Shown here one piece after another: positions 1 to 12,327 of a DNA stretch of 64,000 bases. The notes beneath the pieces are model-generated. The model ran no database searches, was not told the DNA's origin, and saw only the letters and a program-made list of their open reading frames with translations. Both the position numbers and the translations under genes were made by a program. The stretch is from Symbiodinium natans (taxonomy: Eukaryota; Sar; Dinophyceae; Suessiales; Symbiodiniaceae), in assembly GCA_905221605.1 (NCBI GenBank), contig CAJNDS010002275.1, positions 95,001 through 159,000 of the forward strand, in the 5' to 3' direction. Position 1 is the first letter of the stretch; every line of letters starts with the position of its first letter.

Positions 1-2899
1 GTTTGTGTGAGCGATTGTGAATGTAATCCACGCAGTGTTTGACCGGTTGTTAGATGACTGATTCATGACTATGCTGGAAAGTACTGTCCAGAGGGTGCAG
101 CTGTATGGAGTCTGTTTGGGCTGGAAATGCACGGGTGCTGTCGTATATTGATTTCAAGCTTGGGACAACAGATGCCTTTTGGGATATGCAGAGCCATTGA
201 TTGGCATGGATGCTTGCAGTGTTTTTGCAGAAAGGGTTTTCATTCAGAGCATCGTCAGCATGACAGTGCGATTCAGCTAGGGTGCTCTGAAGATAGGGTG
301 CTCTGAAGACAATGTGGGTGTATGTTGGGCGGCATGAGACCTATGATGTATGCAGTGTAAGGCAGTCTTACAGGTTGGGTCGATCGGGAATTGCTCGAGG
401 GCGTCGCAATCGTGTGGTTAGAAGCTGTAGCGTTCTGCCGCTTGAACACGTCAAAACATCTACAGCGATAGAAAAAGTATACCATGTTTCGTACGCTTGG
501 ACTGTCAGCCCTAGGCCTTATGATTCGGCATCCCTAAAGGCAGAAAGCGCGTGCTCAAAGTCAGCACGATCGAGCTCAAGCGTGCAAGAGCTTATCTGCC
601 ATGCTGGGTACATTGCCATGTGGCACCTTGGATGCAATTAGGAATATGGTGAGTGCAGGGATTCATGTACCTGTGCTAGTTTTCATCTTACTTTCCGTGG
701 AGGGCGCAGTTCTGCAGCCAAGCAGGGTCCTGCTAGACAACCGATTGCTACGAAGGTCCTCCACTGATGGATTCTGGGCTTGTGGGTACTTCTGGCTGGC
801 AACAGTAACCAGTGCGGCTCCGTGCTCAGGGTCGCGCTGTGGTTGCATGGCACTGGGGAAATCAGTATTCTGGTGGCGTGCAGACGTCACGAGCAGAGGT
901 TACCTTCTTGATGATTGCTGCCAGCACTGTGGACGATTGCAGCCGCATGACAGACCACATGGATCGAACCGATGTGGTTTGGATGCTTTGGCTCTCTGGC
1001 AGCAAGACAGCAAAGACCGTACACTGAACCCCTGAAGTACGATTCACCAGAAGAGCTGTTCTTTTTGATGTGTTGCATTGCACCAAAGGACCCTTTCCAA
1101 CTACCTTTGGATTGTCCTCGAGTTGGTCTTCAAGGCCATGTCAAAGCCTACATCAACACAGCAGTCAGTCTCATTCTATGCCGAGGATTGGCTGCCATGC
1201 CGTTTTTTGGCATCAATGGTTTGCCTTCAGTCTCTGGCCCTGCTCGCGGTAAGCTGGCCACAGTTCCGAAGCCGAGAGGAGGACGAGGCGCGTCCTTTCA
1301 GCATTCTGTGTGGGGGTAGCAGACCAGAGACCAGAGACCAAAGACCAAAGCCTCTTCCTTCCATTCCGAGGCCATAAGGTGCGAAGGATGTGAATGGCCA
1401 GATGAGCTGGCTGCATCCTTGAAAAAGCATGAGATGCTTTAATGCTTTGTATGCCTTGTTCCGTGCTAATTCGGTCACGCGAAAGTTTACATTCTCTTTC
1501 ACACAGTTTTGGGATGTCGCTGAAGAGTCCCAGTCCAGGGCTGGTCGCTGGAGGCAGTTGCCAGACTGTGTACAAATCCGCAACAGCCTAAGCTGTACAA
1601 AACTGCAGCTCCGCAAACGCCACGAGATACTCGAAGAGGCGCTTGCAAAGACACACAAAGACACAGTGAGCAGGGTTCGGAGAGGTTTTAACCGACTGCG
1701 CAGTGCGTGTGAGCTTGAGGGGCAGTCGAGCATGCTGCCAGGTCGCTCGAAAACATGGCTCAAAGTTGCCGGAGGGGAGAAGTCCGAGGCGTCAAACTCG
1801 TGATGCTTTTCTGTGGTGCAGTGTGTGGAGATAGCTTGCTGGCAAAAAGGTTCTTCTGGCAGCTGCTCAGCATGCAGAGGGGCGCTTTGTGCCGCTCGGC
1901 GCTGCGTGAGACATATTCGAGCTTCTGTCACTTTTGAAATCACTGTTGTATGTGTTTCGAGTTGAGGCTGGAAGTTGGCACATACTGCGGTCACTCCTCA
2001 TTACGCCTGGCTGCAGCAAACCCCAATACCCACGTTGTGTCAGAAGCCGAGCATCTCGGATGTGGGCTGACCATGCCGAACTCGTTGCCTTGGTTTCGTG
2101 ATGTTTCGTGTATGTGACCTTGGCATGCCCTGCCCAGGACATTGGAGGCGGACCCTGTCCACGATCGAAGCTCAAGCATGCTCAAGCACAATGCATGTTG
2201 CGTGATGCTGTGTGTGAGTTTCGAAATGTTGCGAACATGGCCCTGGGCTTTGGCAAAGATTTTCTTTCCGAGGCGGTCATTGCCAGATCGATCATTGCAT
2301 TTGCAGGGCTTTCGTCTCGGGTGGATGCGCCTTTGCAGGCATTCGGCAAGTGCGGTTCACATGCGCATGCGTGTGCCGGCTTGTGAGGTTTGGACAGGAC
2401 ACAGCTCCGAATTGATCCCATGCCTACAAAGCTCTGCACCCAGCCTGCGTTCAGCGCTAGTCTAACGAAGATGCTACTGACTTGCAAGGGTACGAATGGT
2501 TCGGCGACGCGCTGGCCTTATAAGTTACAAGTACAAGGATGCATGGTCACGAGACGCAAATGTGGCATCGCGCATCGCAAAGCCAAGGACAGCCCGGGCG
2601 GCTTCGGCCTGGTCTTCATGGACCAGCGAGGCTCTCGCTACGAGGACTGACTCAGTGAGACTTGCACACCCACAGTGCACGCCAACATGGCTCTTTGCTC
2701 CTTGCGTCTAAAACATCTTGCAGTCATGTTGCGCCGGCTTTTGCCCCACCCTTGATGTGCGGTTGTTGGACTTTGAGCGAAATACTTCTCCTTGCCTCGT
2801 CTGCTCCTCGCCCATGACACGCATCGCACCCCAGAGTATCCCCAGAGAGTATCCCCAGAGTGTCCCTGGAGTGCCCAACCCCCAAAACATCCAAATCTT
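1..2899. other. No recognisable gene
   Basis: No conserved motif or convincing set of exons was found. The longest open frames are 1429-1803 on + (its last part is Lys/Arg/Glu-rich) and 1227-1994 on -, which overlap each other. Neither resembles a known family, and open frames of this size occur by chance in GC-rich DNA. A short direct repeat of an agaccag/agaccaa unit lies near 1320-1350. Confidence 0.5.
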
Positions 2900-4389
2900 T
2901 ATGGTGCGGACGTTCGCAGTAAAACAACTCGGCAATTGAGCATTTGCTGATGTCGACTCTTATTGACTCATCAGAATCCGAAGCCTTGCCAAAGCTAGAC
3001 CTGAGAGGGAGAGATGAGAGAGATACTGAGAGGGAGGGAAAAAGAGAGAGCGAGAAGAAGAAGGAAGACCTTGCCACTCTGGAGCGCCTTGCGTTGCTTC
3101 GGCCTGGGGTGCCTCGGCTTGATGAAATTTCTCTTTATGTCGGTGACACACGTTTCTTGACTCCAGGCAATCGTCGTTGTCACTGCCTTATGTGATTCCA
3201 TGCCACTGGGTCAAGTTGCAGGGCTCTTGTCTTGATGTCTCTTAGGCTGACAATGTTCTGAAGCCGGGTGCTCCGCTGTTCTTGTGGCAAACTTGCAAAT
3301 CGGCAAAGTACGACACGCAGGCCACGCAAGAAGAACGTTGTAAAGTTGTATAAAGTTGTCAAAGCACGGTTCAAGGAGCCTTGTGCCTTATTTGAGCAGG
3401 TGGTCCGCGTAACTGAGTTTGCAATGCCCGTGGAGGCCTTCATGCCGCATCGGTGCAACACGTGAAGCGTGTCACAGTATGCTCTTTGCACAAGCCTTGC
3501 TACACGATGTTTGGCTGAATAAGGGACACTGCTGTTGGCACATCTGAAGTAGATCTGACGGAGGTGCTGACCTAGAGGCAGGAACCCAGAGGAACGCAAA
3601 CGCTTTGCGTGACGGCAGCTGCAGACACAAAACATCGACAGGAATTTGCGGTCGTTGAAACAACGGACGAAGCCGAGATCGTCATGCCTTCCAGTGTCGG
3701 TGACTCTTTCGAGGTCACCGACGATTCACCCCCCCCAGCCTCTCCTAATGAGAAAACAAACTAGAGGCGGCAGCCTCTTGCAAAGAAACCCGGTGGTTCA
3801 AGATGCAGCAGCCCAGGCAAACAAACCAGATGATACAGGCGAGATGAGAGAGACGCAGCCGTCCAGAGAGAAGCCGCCTGACACGGGAGCTCAGGATCTC
3901 GCACATCGATGCATGTCTGCAGCTGCCCTGTGCACGATGATAAGCCGGTTTTGTCGCCCTTCAGCCAGCAAGAACAAAGGTAACTTTGGTGATGCTCCTC
4001 CCCCGACAGCTCAAAAGAGAAACGACGGGTCGATGATGCCCGCCCTGAACCCCTGAAGGTGAGCTGCGCCGTTACCTTTTGAAGACGGGTGTCGATGATT
4101 CTCACACAGTGTGTGTGTGTGTTTGTCACAGAAGATCGTCTACTTTCAATGTAACAATAATGTTGGGCTAAGGTAAGGAAGTTAGTCAAATGACAAGCTT
4201 TTCAAGGGACAAACAATTTTCGGCAACTCATTTTCAGGTCTTTAGCTGAAGACGGAGGCCGAGTTGAATGCAGCTATTTGTCGATCAGGCGTTCCGACGA
4301 TCCAACTCGTTGACGTAAAGCTGATGCCGTGGTTCCTTGAGTGCAAGTACAGTACTCCGATGATCATCTGGGCTGTGTGAGCCCTGCGG
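2900..4389. other. Mostly non-coding; one weak coding candidate
   Basis: A purine-rich GA tract covers about 3001-3068. On +, 3663-3764 reads as an acidic, Ser/Pro-rich peptide ending in a stop; this may be a terminal exon, but no family is recognised. A short TG tract lies near 4107-4121. Confidence 0.3.
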
Positions 4390-4902
4390 GTGGCTGCCAA
4401 CAGACAACGGCCAACCGTTCGACAGAGTGAAACAACAGGGGGCAACAAACCAGTACAATTGCACAGGGCCACCTCGCTACCCCACAACAGCGCTCAAAAA
4501 GCTCGAGAAGATGATACGTTGGCTCCGGTCAGGCAAGTGGAGTGCAATATCGACCAACTGGGAGGGCGACGGCCCACAGCAGATACAGAAAGGAAGAAGT
4601 TCAGAAGAAGGACGCGTGGGGAGACAAAGTTTGAAGAGCTGCAGCCAGCACAAAAAACGCTGCACAGCAGAAGGGTTGGGGACCCGGAAGGCCCGCAGAC
4701 AGCAAAACCAACGAGCACCTTTTTAGATGGTCACGAAGGTCTAGAAGAGGAGATTGTGAGTTCAGACTTGGCGTACCCCTCCCAAAATACGCTGAGATCT
4801 GCAAGTGCGTGGTATAGGGCTAGGGGGCTTCAGGGGTGGTTGAAGTCGGCAGCCCTCCGTGCTGCGACGTGTCGTGTCACATGGAAAGCCAGGCGGGGAT
4901 AG
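4390..4902 (+). CDS. Unrecognised open frame, 170 codons
   Basis: This is an open frame rich in Arg, Lys, Gln, Glu and Ser with no motif I can name. It has no flanking exon with AG|G-type borders that would extend it into a larger protein. It could be an exon of a charged, disordered protein or a chance frame. I see no recognisable coding signal in 4903-6600; a short TG/AG tract lies near 4959-4980. Confidence 0.15.
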   Translation: MAANRQRPTVRQSETTGGNKPVQLHRATSLPHNSAQKAREDDTLAPVRQVECNIDQLGGRRPTADTERKKFRRRTRGETKFEELQPAQKTLHSRRVGDPEGPQTAKPTSTFLDGHEGLEEEIVSSDLAYPSQNTLRSASAWYRARGLQGWLKSAALRAATCRVTWKARRG

Positions 4903-6571
4903 GACTTGTCTGGATGCTTCGGTCTTCTAGCCTCATGAAAGAAAGAGAGGGGCCTCTATGTGTGTGTGTGAGTGTGAGTGATGAGACGCGTGGCAGGATT
5001 GGATGTCCGTGAGTCGACAAGTCGCTCGCATGAGCACATCCCGCAGTCCTAGACCTCCGAGACGATTGGTGGAGTTGAGCCAGGCGAGGTGACCTGGGCG
5101 AGCCTTTGCACGAGATTCCACAACTCCATGCACTTGGAAGGCTGCTGATGTGTTGCGCAACAAGGCAGCTGCCTCTGTTGGCTTGGATTTTGGAGCGGCT
5201 ATGCATGTCAAAAGCTGAGGCACAGACGACCGGAGGCAGTTGAAGCGTTCTTTTGGTCACATGATGTCGCATGCCAGCAAAAAGTTGAGCCCAACCGTGG
5301 TTGGGACTTGCAGGCGTGAGGTTTTCCGAATGGGCAGCATTTGCTACACAAATGTGTGGGGCTCGGTCTTCAGATGTGATTCGGCGAGTCGAGCCGTCAC
5401 TGCTCATCCACATTGTCTTCTCGATGTTGCAGCATCACGACCTTAAAATCATTGAACAACGCTCCTCCGCGGTTTCAGTTGCCCGAATGCAGCTAATGTG
5501 AGACGTCGCAGCTGGCATTTTTCTTGTACCGAAATCGAAAGATTTCCAGAAGTTTGCTGGTCAGGAGCGAGGGGCTTCGTGATTGCGGCATCACATCAAC
5601 TACAGATGTGAAAGGGCTGCGCAAGTTTATGGCAAGGCACTGGGTTGCCAGTCCAGGGCAGAGGATGGGAATGACGACGGCGTCGAATCAAAAGCATGCG
5701 TCATGTGACAGTTGGAACAAAAGAGTGTTGATTCTGCTTCTGCTCACTGGCTGTGCCCAGTATTCATTCACGCTGCCAGACACTGGTACCCGGTCTAGGA
5801 TCATCATGACCCCCGTGCAAGGCTCAGGAGTAGTGTGGATTTGAAGCAAGAGGCAGAGTACGACATGCTCGGCTAGAATCAACGAATCTACGCCAGACGC
5901 ATGGCCCAGTTTGTTGGAAGCGGCTCTAAGATTCGACTCTAAGCACAAAGTGCCGTGGGCAAGATGCAACACAGGCTTGGCAGGCCTTGGGCCACAGGCG
6001 GATTAAAATGTGACCATTGCTCTATCAGTCAGTGATGGACCAGCTGGATTCTCAGCTTTGGGTTGAGTGCATAGGGCAGTGCGACGCACTGAGCTGTTCC
6101 TTCAGGCGAAGAAAGCTGCTTTTTGCCTACAAGGCTGTTACTACCAGAGCGCATGAGGAGCGTGCACGCCGTTTCTGCAATGCCAGAGGTGAGAAGCGCG
6201 GATGTCAAGACAGGCCGGTGGACACTTCATTCCCGCTCTGAATCGGTCAGCTGAGATATTCGCCTCAGATGCGTCGTAATGGTTGGGAAGATGAAGCAGT
6301 GCCAATTGAGACTTCTACAGTTAGCTTTTGTGCAGATGGTCCTCACCATGGCCTTCAGAGGGACACAGGTTCGAAGGCCGGAAACTTCGTTTGTACAGTG
6401 ACAGCGGGCGGGACTGCAGCTCGTGTTGGCTCTTAAGCAAAGGCGCCGCTACTTCCCAGCCTTGTAAAGCCACAACAGCGCCTTGGATGCTTTGGCACCA
6501 CTGCTCTTTGTAAATTTCGCAAGATAACAACGACGCCTTGAGGCACGTCATGTTGCCGACTGAGCGTAAGC

Positions 6572-6587
6572 TTCGGTTTGGCTCAAG
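6572..6587 (+). other. Possible truncated spliced-leader relic
   Basis: TTTGGCTCAAG at 6577-6587 matches exactly the last 11 bases of the dinoflagellate spliced leader. The five bases before it do not match. An 11-base match has a few-percent chance of arising somewhere in a window this size, and no gene is recognised directly downstream. Confidence 0.2.
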
Positions 6588-6604
6588 TGTCAGAACAAGC
6601 TGGT

Positions 6605-6800
6605 TTTTACCGCTGGCAGCGTCGGGTAAGGGGGGGTAGGTGGTGGGAGGGGGTAGGGGGTGCCACGGGAGAATCATGATGACAGAGGGAGTGGGGTGGG
6701 TTAGGAGAGGTAAGGAGACAAGGTAAAGGGGTGGGGGGTGGGGGTAGGGGGGGGGAGAAGGGTGGGGGGGGGGTTGGGAAGCGCTGGGGGGGGTAACAAT
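6605..6800 (+). repeat. G-rich low-complexity tract
   Basis: About 200 bases dominated by runs of 3 to 10 G separated by one to three bases (GGGTAGG, GGTGGG, GGGGTTGGG). There are more than a dozen G-runs on the + strand, so the single strand could form G-quadruplexes. No coding signal is seen. The stretch from 6801 to 8281 also has no recognisable gene. Confidence 0.8.
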
Positions 6801-8281
6801 TTCAGGGTTCTCCGGCCTCGGCAGATTAGTTAGTTAGTTCTTTCTGTGTTTACCTTGTGCAGTCCTTGCGGATCTACTTGTATTGCCCGCCTTCGATGTG
6901 GCAGGCGCAGCATTTCTTGAAGTTGTGATGTGCTGTCTCACTAGATATCGCGCCTTTTTGTAGTGTTGTCGCCGGCAGCTGTTTTAGCAGCTTCAACACA
7001 GACAGTGAACTTTGCTGAAAGTGCGTCTCTATATCATCTAAGCTGAAGCGTGCAAAGCCAGCAAGAGCCAACGGAACAGGCATGTCGGTGGTGTGCAGCA
7101 CCATGATGGCCGAAAGTACTTCAGCCAGCCAGCAGAAGCCCAATCAAGTGGGTACTACCAAGAAAGGTGTGCCTGCTCATACAAGAGCCACTATGGTGGC
7201 TGAACAAATCAGACACGGATACCGTCAGGATGCTGCTCCTCACACGCAAAGTGACTTCGAGTTAACCGCGGGATTCGAAACCAAGCTTGAAGCAAAAAAC
7301 ATACAAAGTTGTACTAGTGTGGGCAGGGGTGCTGAAGCACTCATATTTGCCACGGACCTGAGGTGCACGCGCTTGCGCAACAGAGAACGGGAACAATGCA
7401 CAAACAACTAGGCTCACAAAGGGTGCTGAAGCGTTGCTGTTTACGATGTTATCGAGGGGCACCCTTCCGAAATGCGGGGTGCTCCCATCTAGTCTACAGT
7501 CAAGAAGCTGGCAACTCAGGAACAACAGCTCAGATGTCCACAGGTCAGTGCCAGGCAGAGTTCCGTGTTGGAACGGTCCTTGACGTGCCGGAAAGTTTTG
7601 TAACGCAGGCATGGCGATGACATCGAGTGTGTTGAAACTACCTCTCCTGTCGGCTCCCGAGAACTCCCGAGAACATTTCCTGGCTTGACAGCTGTGTTGA
7701 GCCACACTAGCTGTGGCATGCTGTGGCTGAGTTGAGCTGTATTGATGAATATTGATGATAAGTACGAGTCTCAGGCCGGATAGCCATCTGTCTGATACAG
7801 ATGCTCTTGTTCTGGCCGCAGCCACTGCCAGCACTGCTCTCAGCATCAGCATACAGCAATGCTTTTGTGCAGCATCCCAGGATCGAGAGCGTGATAGAAT
7901 GCACTTGCGATTTTCAGGCCAGTCCATGTCAATTGCCTTTCCTTCAAGGGCACTGCAAAGGCACTTGTGACGACTTGTGCTTTCATGTTGGGCAGATGCA
8001 GTTGCTTCTGTCGCTTTCCTTGCAGGTTTGGGATGAGCAAATCTCAGTCGGAAGGACTGTTGCCGAGGCGACGAACTGCCGCTGCCCTGGCTGAATAGAC
8101 CGGCTTTGTCGAGCTGCGAGCACCATGCAATGTTTCCGCCGTGTCACCGCAATGTCCATGCAATGCCAATGTGTCAACACCACCAACCCTGAGGCACGCA
8201 ATCAGATTTTAGAGAAGACGGGGGCTTAGAATGTCTTGGAGTCGTTTGGAATCGTTTTTGTCTTTTGGAGTTGATGGCGTG

Positions 8282-8738
8282 TCCAAGGCTTGCACTCACT
8301 GGCCTGGACAACGCCAAGGACGAGTTTTTGAAGCGTCGCTCGACGGACCTGAGACTGGCAGCCTCAACATGACATGCACTGCAGGACCTGGGAACCAGCA
8401 GCCCTAGTACATCTCGTCACTGGGCTGAAGGCGCCGTGCTATCTTCATACCTGCATGAGTCTCGGCACTCTGATTGCGCGAATTTGCGTGAGGTGGTTTT
8501 GGCAGGGTGCGTCAGCAGGAGCAGCTGGATGAGCATACAGCGAGCACATGCCAGATGAACCAGATGATGCAAAAGTTTGTGCAGGAGAAGCGGAAAGATT
8601 CCTTCAAGGTGGGCTTGCTGTTGGTAGAGGAGGGTCGTGGAGGCAGTGAAGAAGATATGTGAAGTGCAGGAAGTGTCTGCCCTCCTGCAAATCACCCGAG
8701 CAGCGCAGGAGATCTGCTCGGTACCAAGCGGCAACTGA
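8282..8738 (+). CDS. Exons of a helical/coiled-coil protein
   Basis: Three + strand pieces look coding. The first, about 8298-8345, reads LDNAKDEFLKRRSTD. The second starts just after the AG near 8516, runs to about 8595, and is rich in Gln, Glu, Met and Lys. The third, from about 8630 or 8633 to the stop at 8736-8738, reads VVEAVKKICEVQEVSALLQI and on. A GC donor inside the second piece (GAGAA|GCGGAA) would join it to the third in frame. Composition is amphipathic helix throughout. No domain is recognised, and the N-terminus was not found. Exon borders are inferred from reading frame only. Confidence 0.4.
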
Positions 8739-9029
8739 TGCACCAATGTTCTGATACTGACGATTCTACTGTACACCTTCGCCTTTATGTCTGCTGACCC
8801 TGGAGGCCTGCAGCTTTCAGAGCAGAGGCCCCGCCAGTTGCCTCAGCAAAACTTTGACATGTGGCAGCTCATGTGATACAAGGAGCCTCACCCGTCAGCA
8901 GCCTCAAGCCTGAGCTGTAAGAGACCTTGTTGTCCTTGTTGTAAAGCAGTAAAGCAGTGTTTCGAGCAGTGCCAAAGACTTGTTGTTACGACTATCGTTG
9001 CCGCATCCGCATTGCGTTCATTGCATCCT

Positions 9030-9710
9030 ATGGATCCCAGTGCGAATGTCTCCATCTACGTTACTGGCTTTGGACCCTTTATGGGAGTGGACGACAACCC
9101 TTCCTCCGTGCTTTGCGACACTTTGCGCAAGTATGTACATGAAGGTTGTCCCCCGGAAGATGTCCCAATCGAAGTCCTGCAGGAATTCGAAGCAGCTGGC
9201 ATATCACTGGAAGGCCTGAGAGCTCTCGACGTGGCGGCGCAGGCTTGCCAGACAGAAGTACCTGAAATTCACAGGTATCTTCGTGCAAAGAGGGAAGAGA
9301 CCCCGAAAGCAGCCACCGCTGTCGTACATCTCGGAGTGGCTGGTGATCGGAGTCACATCTGCCTCGAGTGCCGTGGTGTTAACGAGGCGAATTTTCGCAT
9401 TCCTGACGTTTTCGGCTTCCAATGTTGTGGGGAACCTGTCATTCCAGACTCGCCTCCTGTCCTCTACTGCTCCCTGCGGCTAACAGAGATCCTTGCAGAA
9501 ATGCATGACAAAGGTGTGAACTGTGAGATTTCGACGGATGCAGGCCGGTATATTTGCAACTACATCTTCTTTCAGTCCTTACATACAGCGGCGCCATATG
9601 GGATTCCTGTCCTCTTTGTTCACATACCGACCTTCGAAGACATGGTCCACGAGGTTCAGGCTCGGTGTCCGATCACAGAGTTCCCTTCAGACTACTGTAG
9701 AGTCATGTAG
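9030..9710 (+). CDS. Pyroglutamyl-peptidase I-like (peptidase C15)
   Basis: The predicted 226-residue protein should remove N-terminal pyroglutamate from peptides in the cytosol. The family signature VTGFGPF lies at residues 11-17. The expected cysteine-protease triad is in the right order: Glu in LECRG (about 113), Cys in DAGRYICNY (about 176) and His in VLFVHIP (about 198). The length is close to the roughly 210-220 residues usual for the family. The open frame extends six codons upstream through TTG, but ATG at 9030 is the first methionine and gives the usual short N-terminus. The whole gene is one uninterrupted exon, unlike its intron-rich neighbours. No SL-like relic was seen directly upstream. 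The segment between the signature and the Glu motif is longer than in the bacterial enzymes. Confidence 0.85.
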   Translation: MDPSANVSIYVTGFGPFMGVDDNPSSVLCDTLRKYVHEGCPPEDVPIEVLQEFEAAGISLEGLRALDVAAQACQTEVPEIHRYLRAKREETPKAATAVVHLGVAGDRSHICLECRGVNEANFRIPDVFGFQCCGEPVIPDSPPVLYCSLRLTEILAEMHDKGVNCEISTDAGRYICNYIFFQSLHTAAPYGIPVLFVHIPTFEDMVHEVQARCPITEFPSDYCRVM

Positions 9711-10566
9711 AGTATTGGCCGTTTTGTGCTCTTCGTACTCTTCATTGCTTGGAAACGTCTGCGTCCGTTCTACACTGAAGCTGTCAAAGTGAGGTGAAAG
9801 CCTTGCTCTGCCTCTTTGTCGCCATTGCCCGACAGCTTCGTGGCGATGCCCCGTCCGTTCCAGCACCATCTGCACGGCTGATGGGCTGATGGATGGGCTG
9901 ATGGATGGGCTGACACTGAGTCGTTGAGTCGCTGACCTTTTGGCCTCCCCGGAACAGGTTCTGATGCGCAGCACTGTGCAGTGGGAGATAAACAGCATTG
10001 ACGCGAGTCAGAAAGCGGGAGTTCTTTGGATTCAGCTACGCTGCCTTTCACTTGCCGCTGTCAGATGGGATGAGTCCAACGAAGGCAAGAACTCCAGCTG
10101 CATCCTCAGTCCTCAGTGGCGATCTGACAAATGAGTATAATGAGTGCCTTTTCTAATGATTCTAGTGCAGAAGACTGTGCAGCTCGGCTCTTCCCTCTTC
10201 GCACACAGCCCGGGGGGTCAGAATAATCATGAACATTTGTGAGCATGTTTTGTTGTCTAGTCGAAATCTAGCACACCGACAGGTTTTCTACCCAGGGAAC
10301 AGCAGCATAACGCGGCATGCCTGAAGTCACTCTATAGCACCTGTTTTGTGATGGTTGGATGCACGAGGCCAGAAGACGCCGGCACGCCACTGCTGTCTGC
10401 TGTCGTCATTCCTTCCAACTTCAAGCTTAATCTGGGTGTCAGTGCAGGGACGGCGCAAGAAGCAGGCCCAGTCAAAGCAAAAGGGCAAGAAGAAGAAGAA
10501 GGCCAGGGACAAGTGGGACATGCGGAACGGGAACCTCAGTCGGTGTGAACTCCAGATCTACCTTAG
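9711..10566. other. Intergenic; no gene seen
   Basis: A short tandem repeat (GATGGGCTGATG, about three copies) lies at about 9887-9921. A Lys-rich open frame at about 10448-10560 may be an exon of the coiled-coil gene that follows, but its frame could not be fixed. Confidence 0.4.
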
Positions 10567-11372
10567 GAGATTGCCGAAGAAGCGCAAGCTCAACTGGAAG
10601 CTTGGTGCCGCAGTACCCTGGCAAGTGTTCCTGAGGCAGAGACCTTTCTTCATTTACAAAACATCTTCTTTCCATTGCAAATTTATGCCGGGCTTTGTGC
10701 GCTTTCTTTGGCAATTTGCAGGCAGATGAGGAGACCAAGAGCGCTGCAGAGTCACGCAAAAAGCAGCTAGAAGAAATGCAGCAGGCCTCTTTTTGCTTTC
10801 TTCACATCGAAAAGATCTTTGTTGGCTCCTTGCGTTCCTGGGCATACCTGCAGGCTGAAAGAGCGATGTGGGTGAAGCGCTTTGTCCGAGTGCCGTGGTG
10901 TGCTGTGGTGTGCGTGGGTCTGCCGTGATGCGAGGATTTAACTAAGACTCCATGCCGAGGAGCCTACCAACTCTGGGCTGGAGCCACGGTCGAGGCAAAG
11001 ATCCTTTGAATCCCTCTGAACCATTCTGAATTTTTGAAGCACCTCCTGGCAGGCCCATGGCTGAAGACACTGCAGGTGCCGGATTGGTAAGATGACGTGC
11101 AGTTGGGTCATGTTGGGCCATTTTGGGCAGGATCCTCTGCAGCCTCCCCGAAGTCGAGGCCTGTCTCAAAGCCAGGCGGATGGTTGCAAAATGCACTAGA
11201 GTCACTAGAGAGTTCATCTGCTGCACCTGCTCGAGAGGGATGTCATGGGTCTCCATGCATTCTTAGACACATGGCAGTGCGTCCAGAGATGTCAGGGAAG
11301 AAGCTCACAAAGACGTGGTCCAACAAGTGGAAGACACTTGCGAAAGCCTCAGGAAGCCTCAGGCATCATATG
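10567..11372 (+). CDS. Coiled-coil protein, partial exon set
   Basis: Two exons join cleanly. 10567-10599 reads EIAEEAQAQLE and ends at a GC donor (GAA|GCTTGG). 10722-10784 reads on with ADEETKSAAESRKKQLEEMQ and ends at a second GC donor (CAG|GCCTCT). A third exon starting at 11296 encodes REEAHKDVVQQVEDTCESLR, but its phase shows that at least one exon between is missing from my model. All acceptors are AG|G. The peptides are Glu/Lys/Gln-rich with heptad-like spacing. No domain is recognised, so the function is unknown. Confidence 0.45.
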
Positions 11373-12327
11373 CAGCCGGCTGATGCCACCGGCTAGTTGA
11401 CATGTGCAGAATCTGATTCGTGCGTCTCATGCGGTTGTGCTGATGATCTACCTATATCTGACTAGAGTCCTGCCAGGGACGTGATGATGCCTCTTATGGC
11501 CTGCCAAATTTGCAAGACCGCCCGGTGCTAATGCAACATTCGACTGTTTGACCTTCAGCGAAGTTAGCTTATCGAGCAGGTCTGGACCAGATTCAGAACA
11601 CCTATTTCGGCAAGGCAGACATGATGGATGAGGCCGTCCCATCATCTAGAATCGTCGATGCAACTTGCCATCTGCTTTGTGACAATGCTACCGTGCCACC
11701 GAGGCAACTGTACAGCGAATGAGGATGGTTTTCAATCGCTTTCGCAACTCTACCGGCAATGAGATTTTGCAGGACCGGGAGTGCACGGTAACAGGCCGGT
11801 TGAGGCACGTTCGTGTCCCTTCCAACGCCAGGATGACCTGCCGCATGCCATGGAGTTCTTGGGGTACGTCGTCCGGTACTCAACTAACTTTAAACACATT
11901 CCTCAGATTCAGAAGCACCCACGAGCTTGCTCAAGGAGAACCTTGCGAGAAAAAAACATGCAGTCTGGCCGATGGAGGCAATTAAAACCTTTTCCGCTCG
12001 GTGTAGCCCTGCAATCCTGAGATGCTCCACTCACCTAGCTTGCAACTTTCACTGTAACCCTTACATCCCTAAGCCCAAACACTTGCTTGCATTTCGACTT
12101 AGGACTGTCCTCATTGCTTTTGCAAGCTGAAGCCTGTGTCCCCAGTCCACCCTGCTTAAGGTGCTGGCAGCGAAGCGTGCAGTATATTCAGTTGTTTTCC
12201 TCCCAATAGGCAGCCTGTACTTCCGAAGCAGCTTGTTTTTTGGCAGCAAGATTTCCACAGCAGTCCAAGCACGCATTTCTAAATCCTGAAGGGAATATCT
12301 TGTTCCGTGCTGTTTTGCTTTGTCCAG
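11373..12327. other. Intergenic; no gene recognised
   Basis: Short open frames only. A polypyrimidine-rich TTTGCTTTGTCCAG ends directly before the ATG at 12328. It could serve as an ordinary or trans-splicing acceptor for the next gene. Confidence 0.4.

Noticed and set aside
1227-1994. 255-codon open frame on the - strand
   Set aside because: No domain, no supporting exon borders, and all recognised genes are on +. Probably a chance frame.
11108-11125. GGCCATTTTGGG, similar to the middle of the spliced leader
   Set aside because: Only ten bases match and both ends differ; expected by chance.
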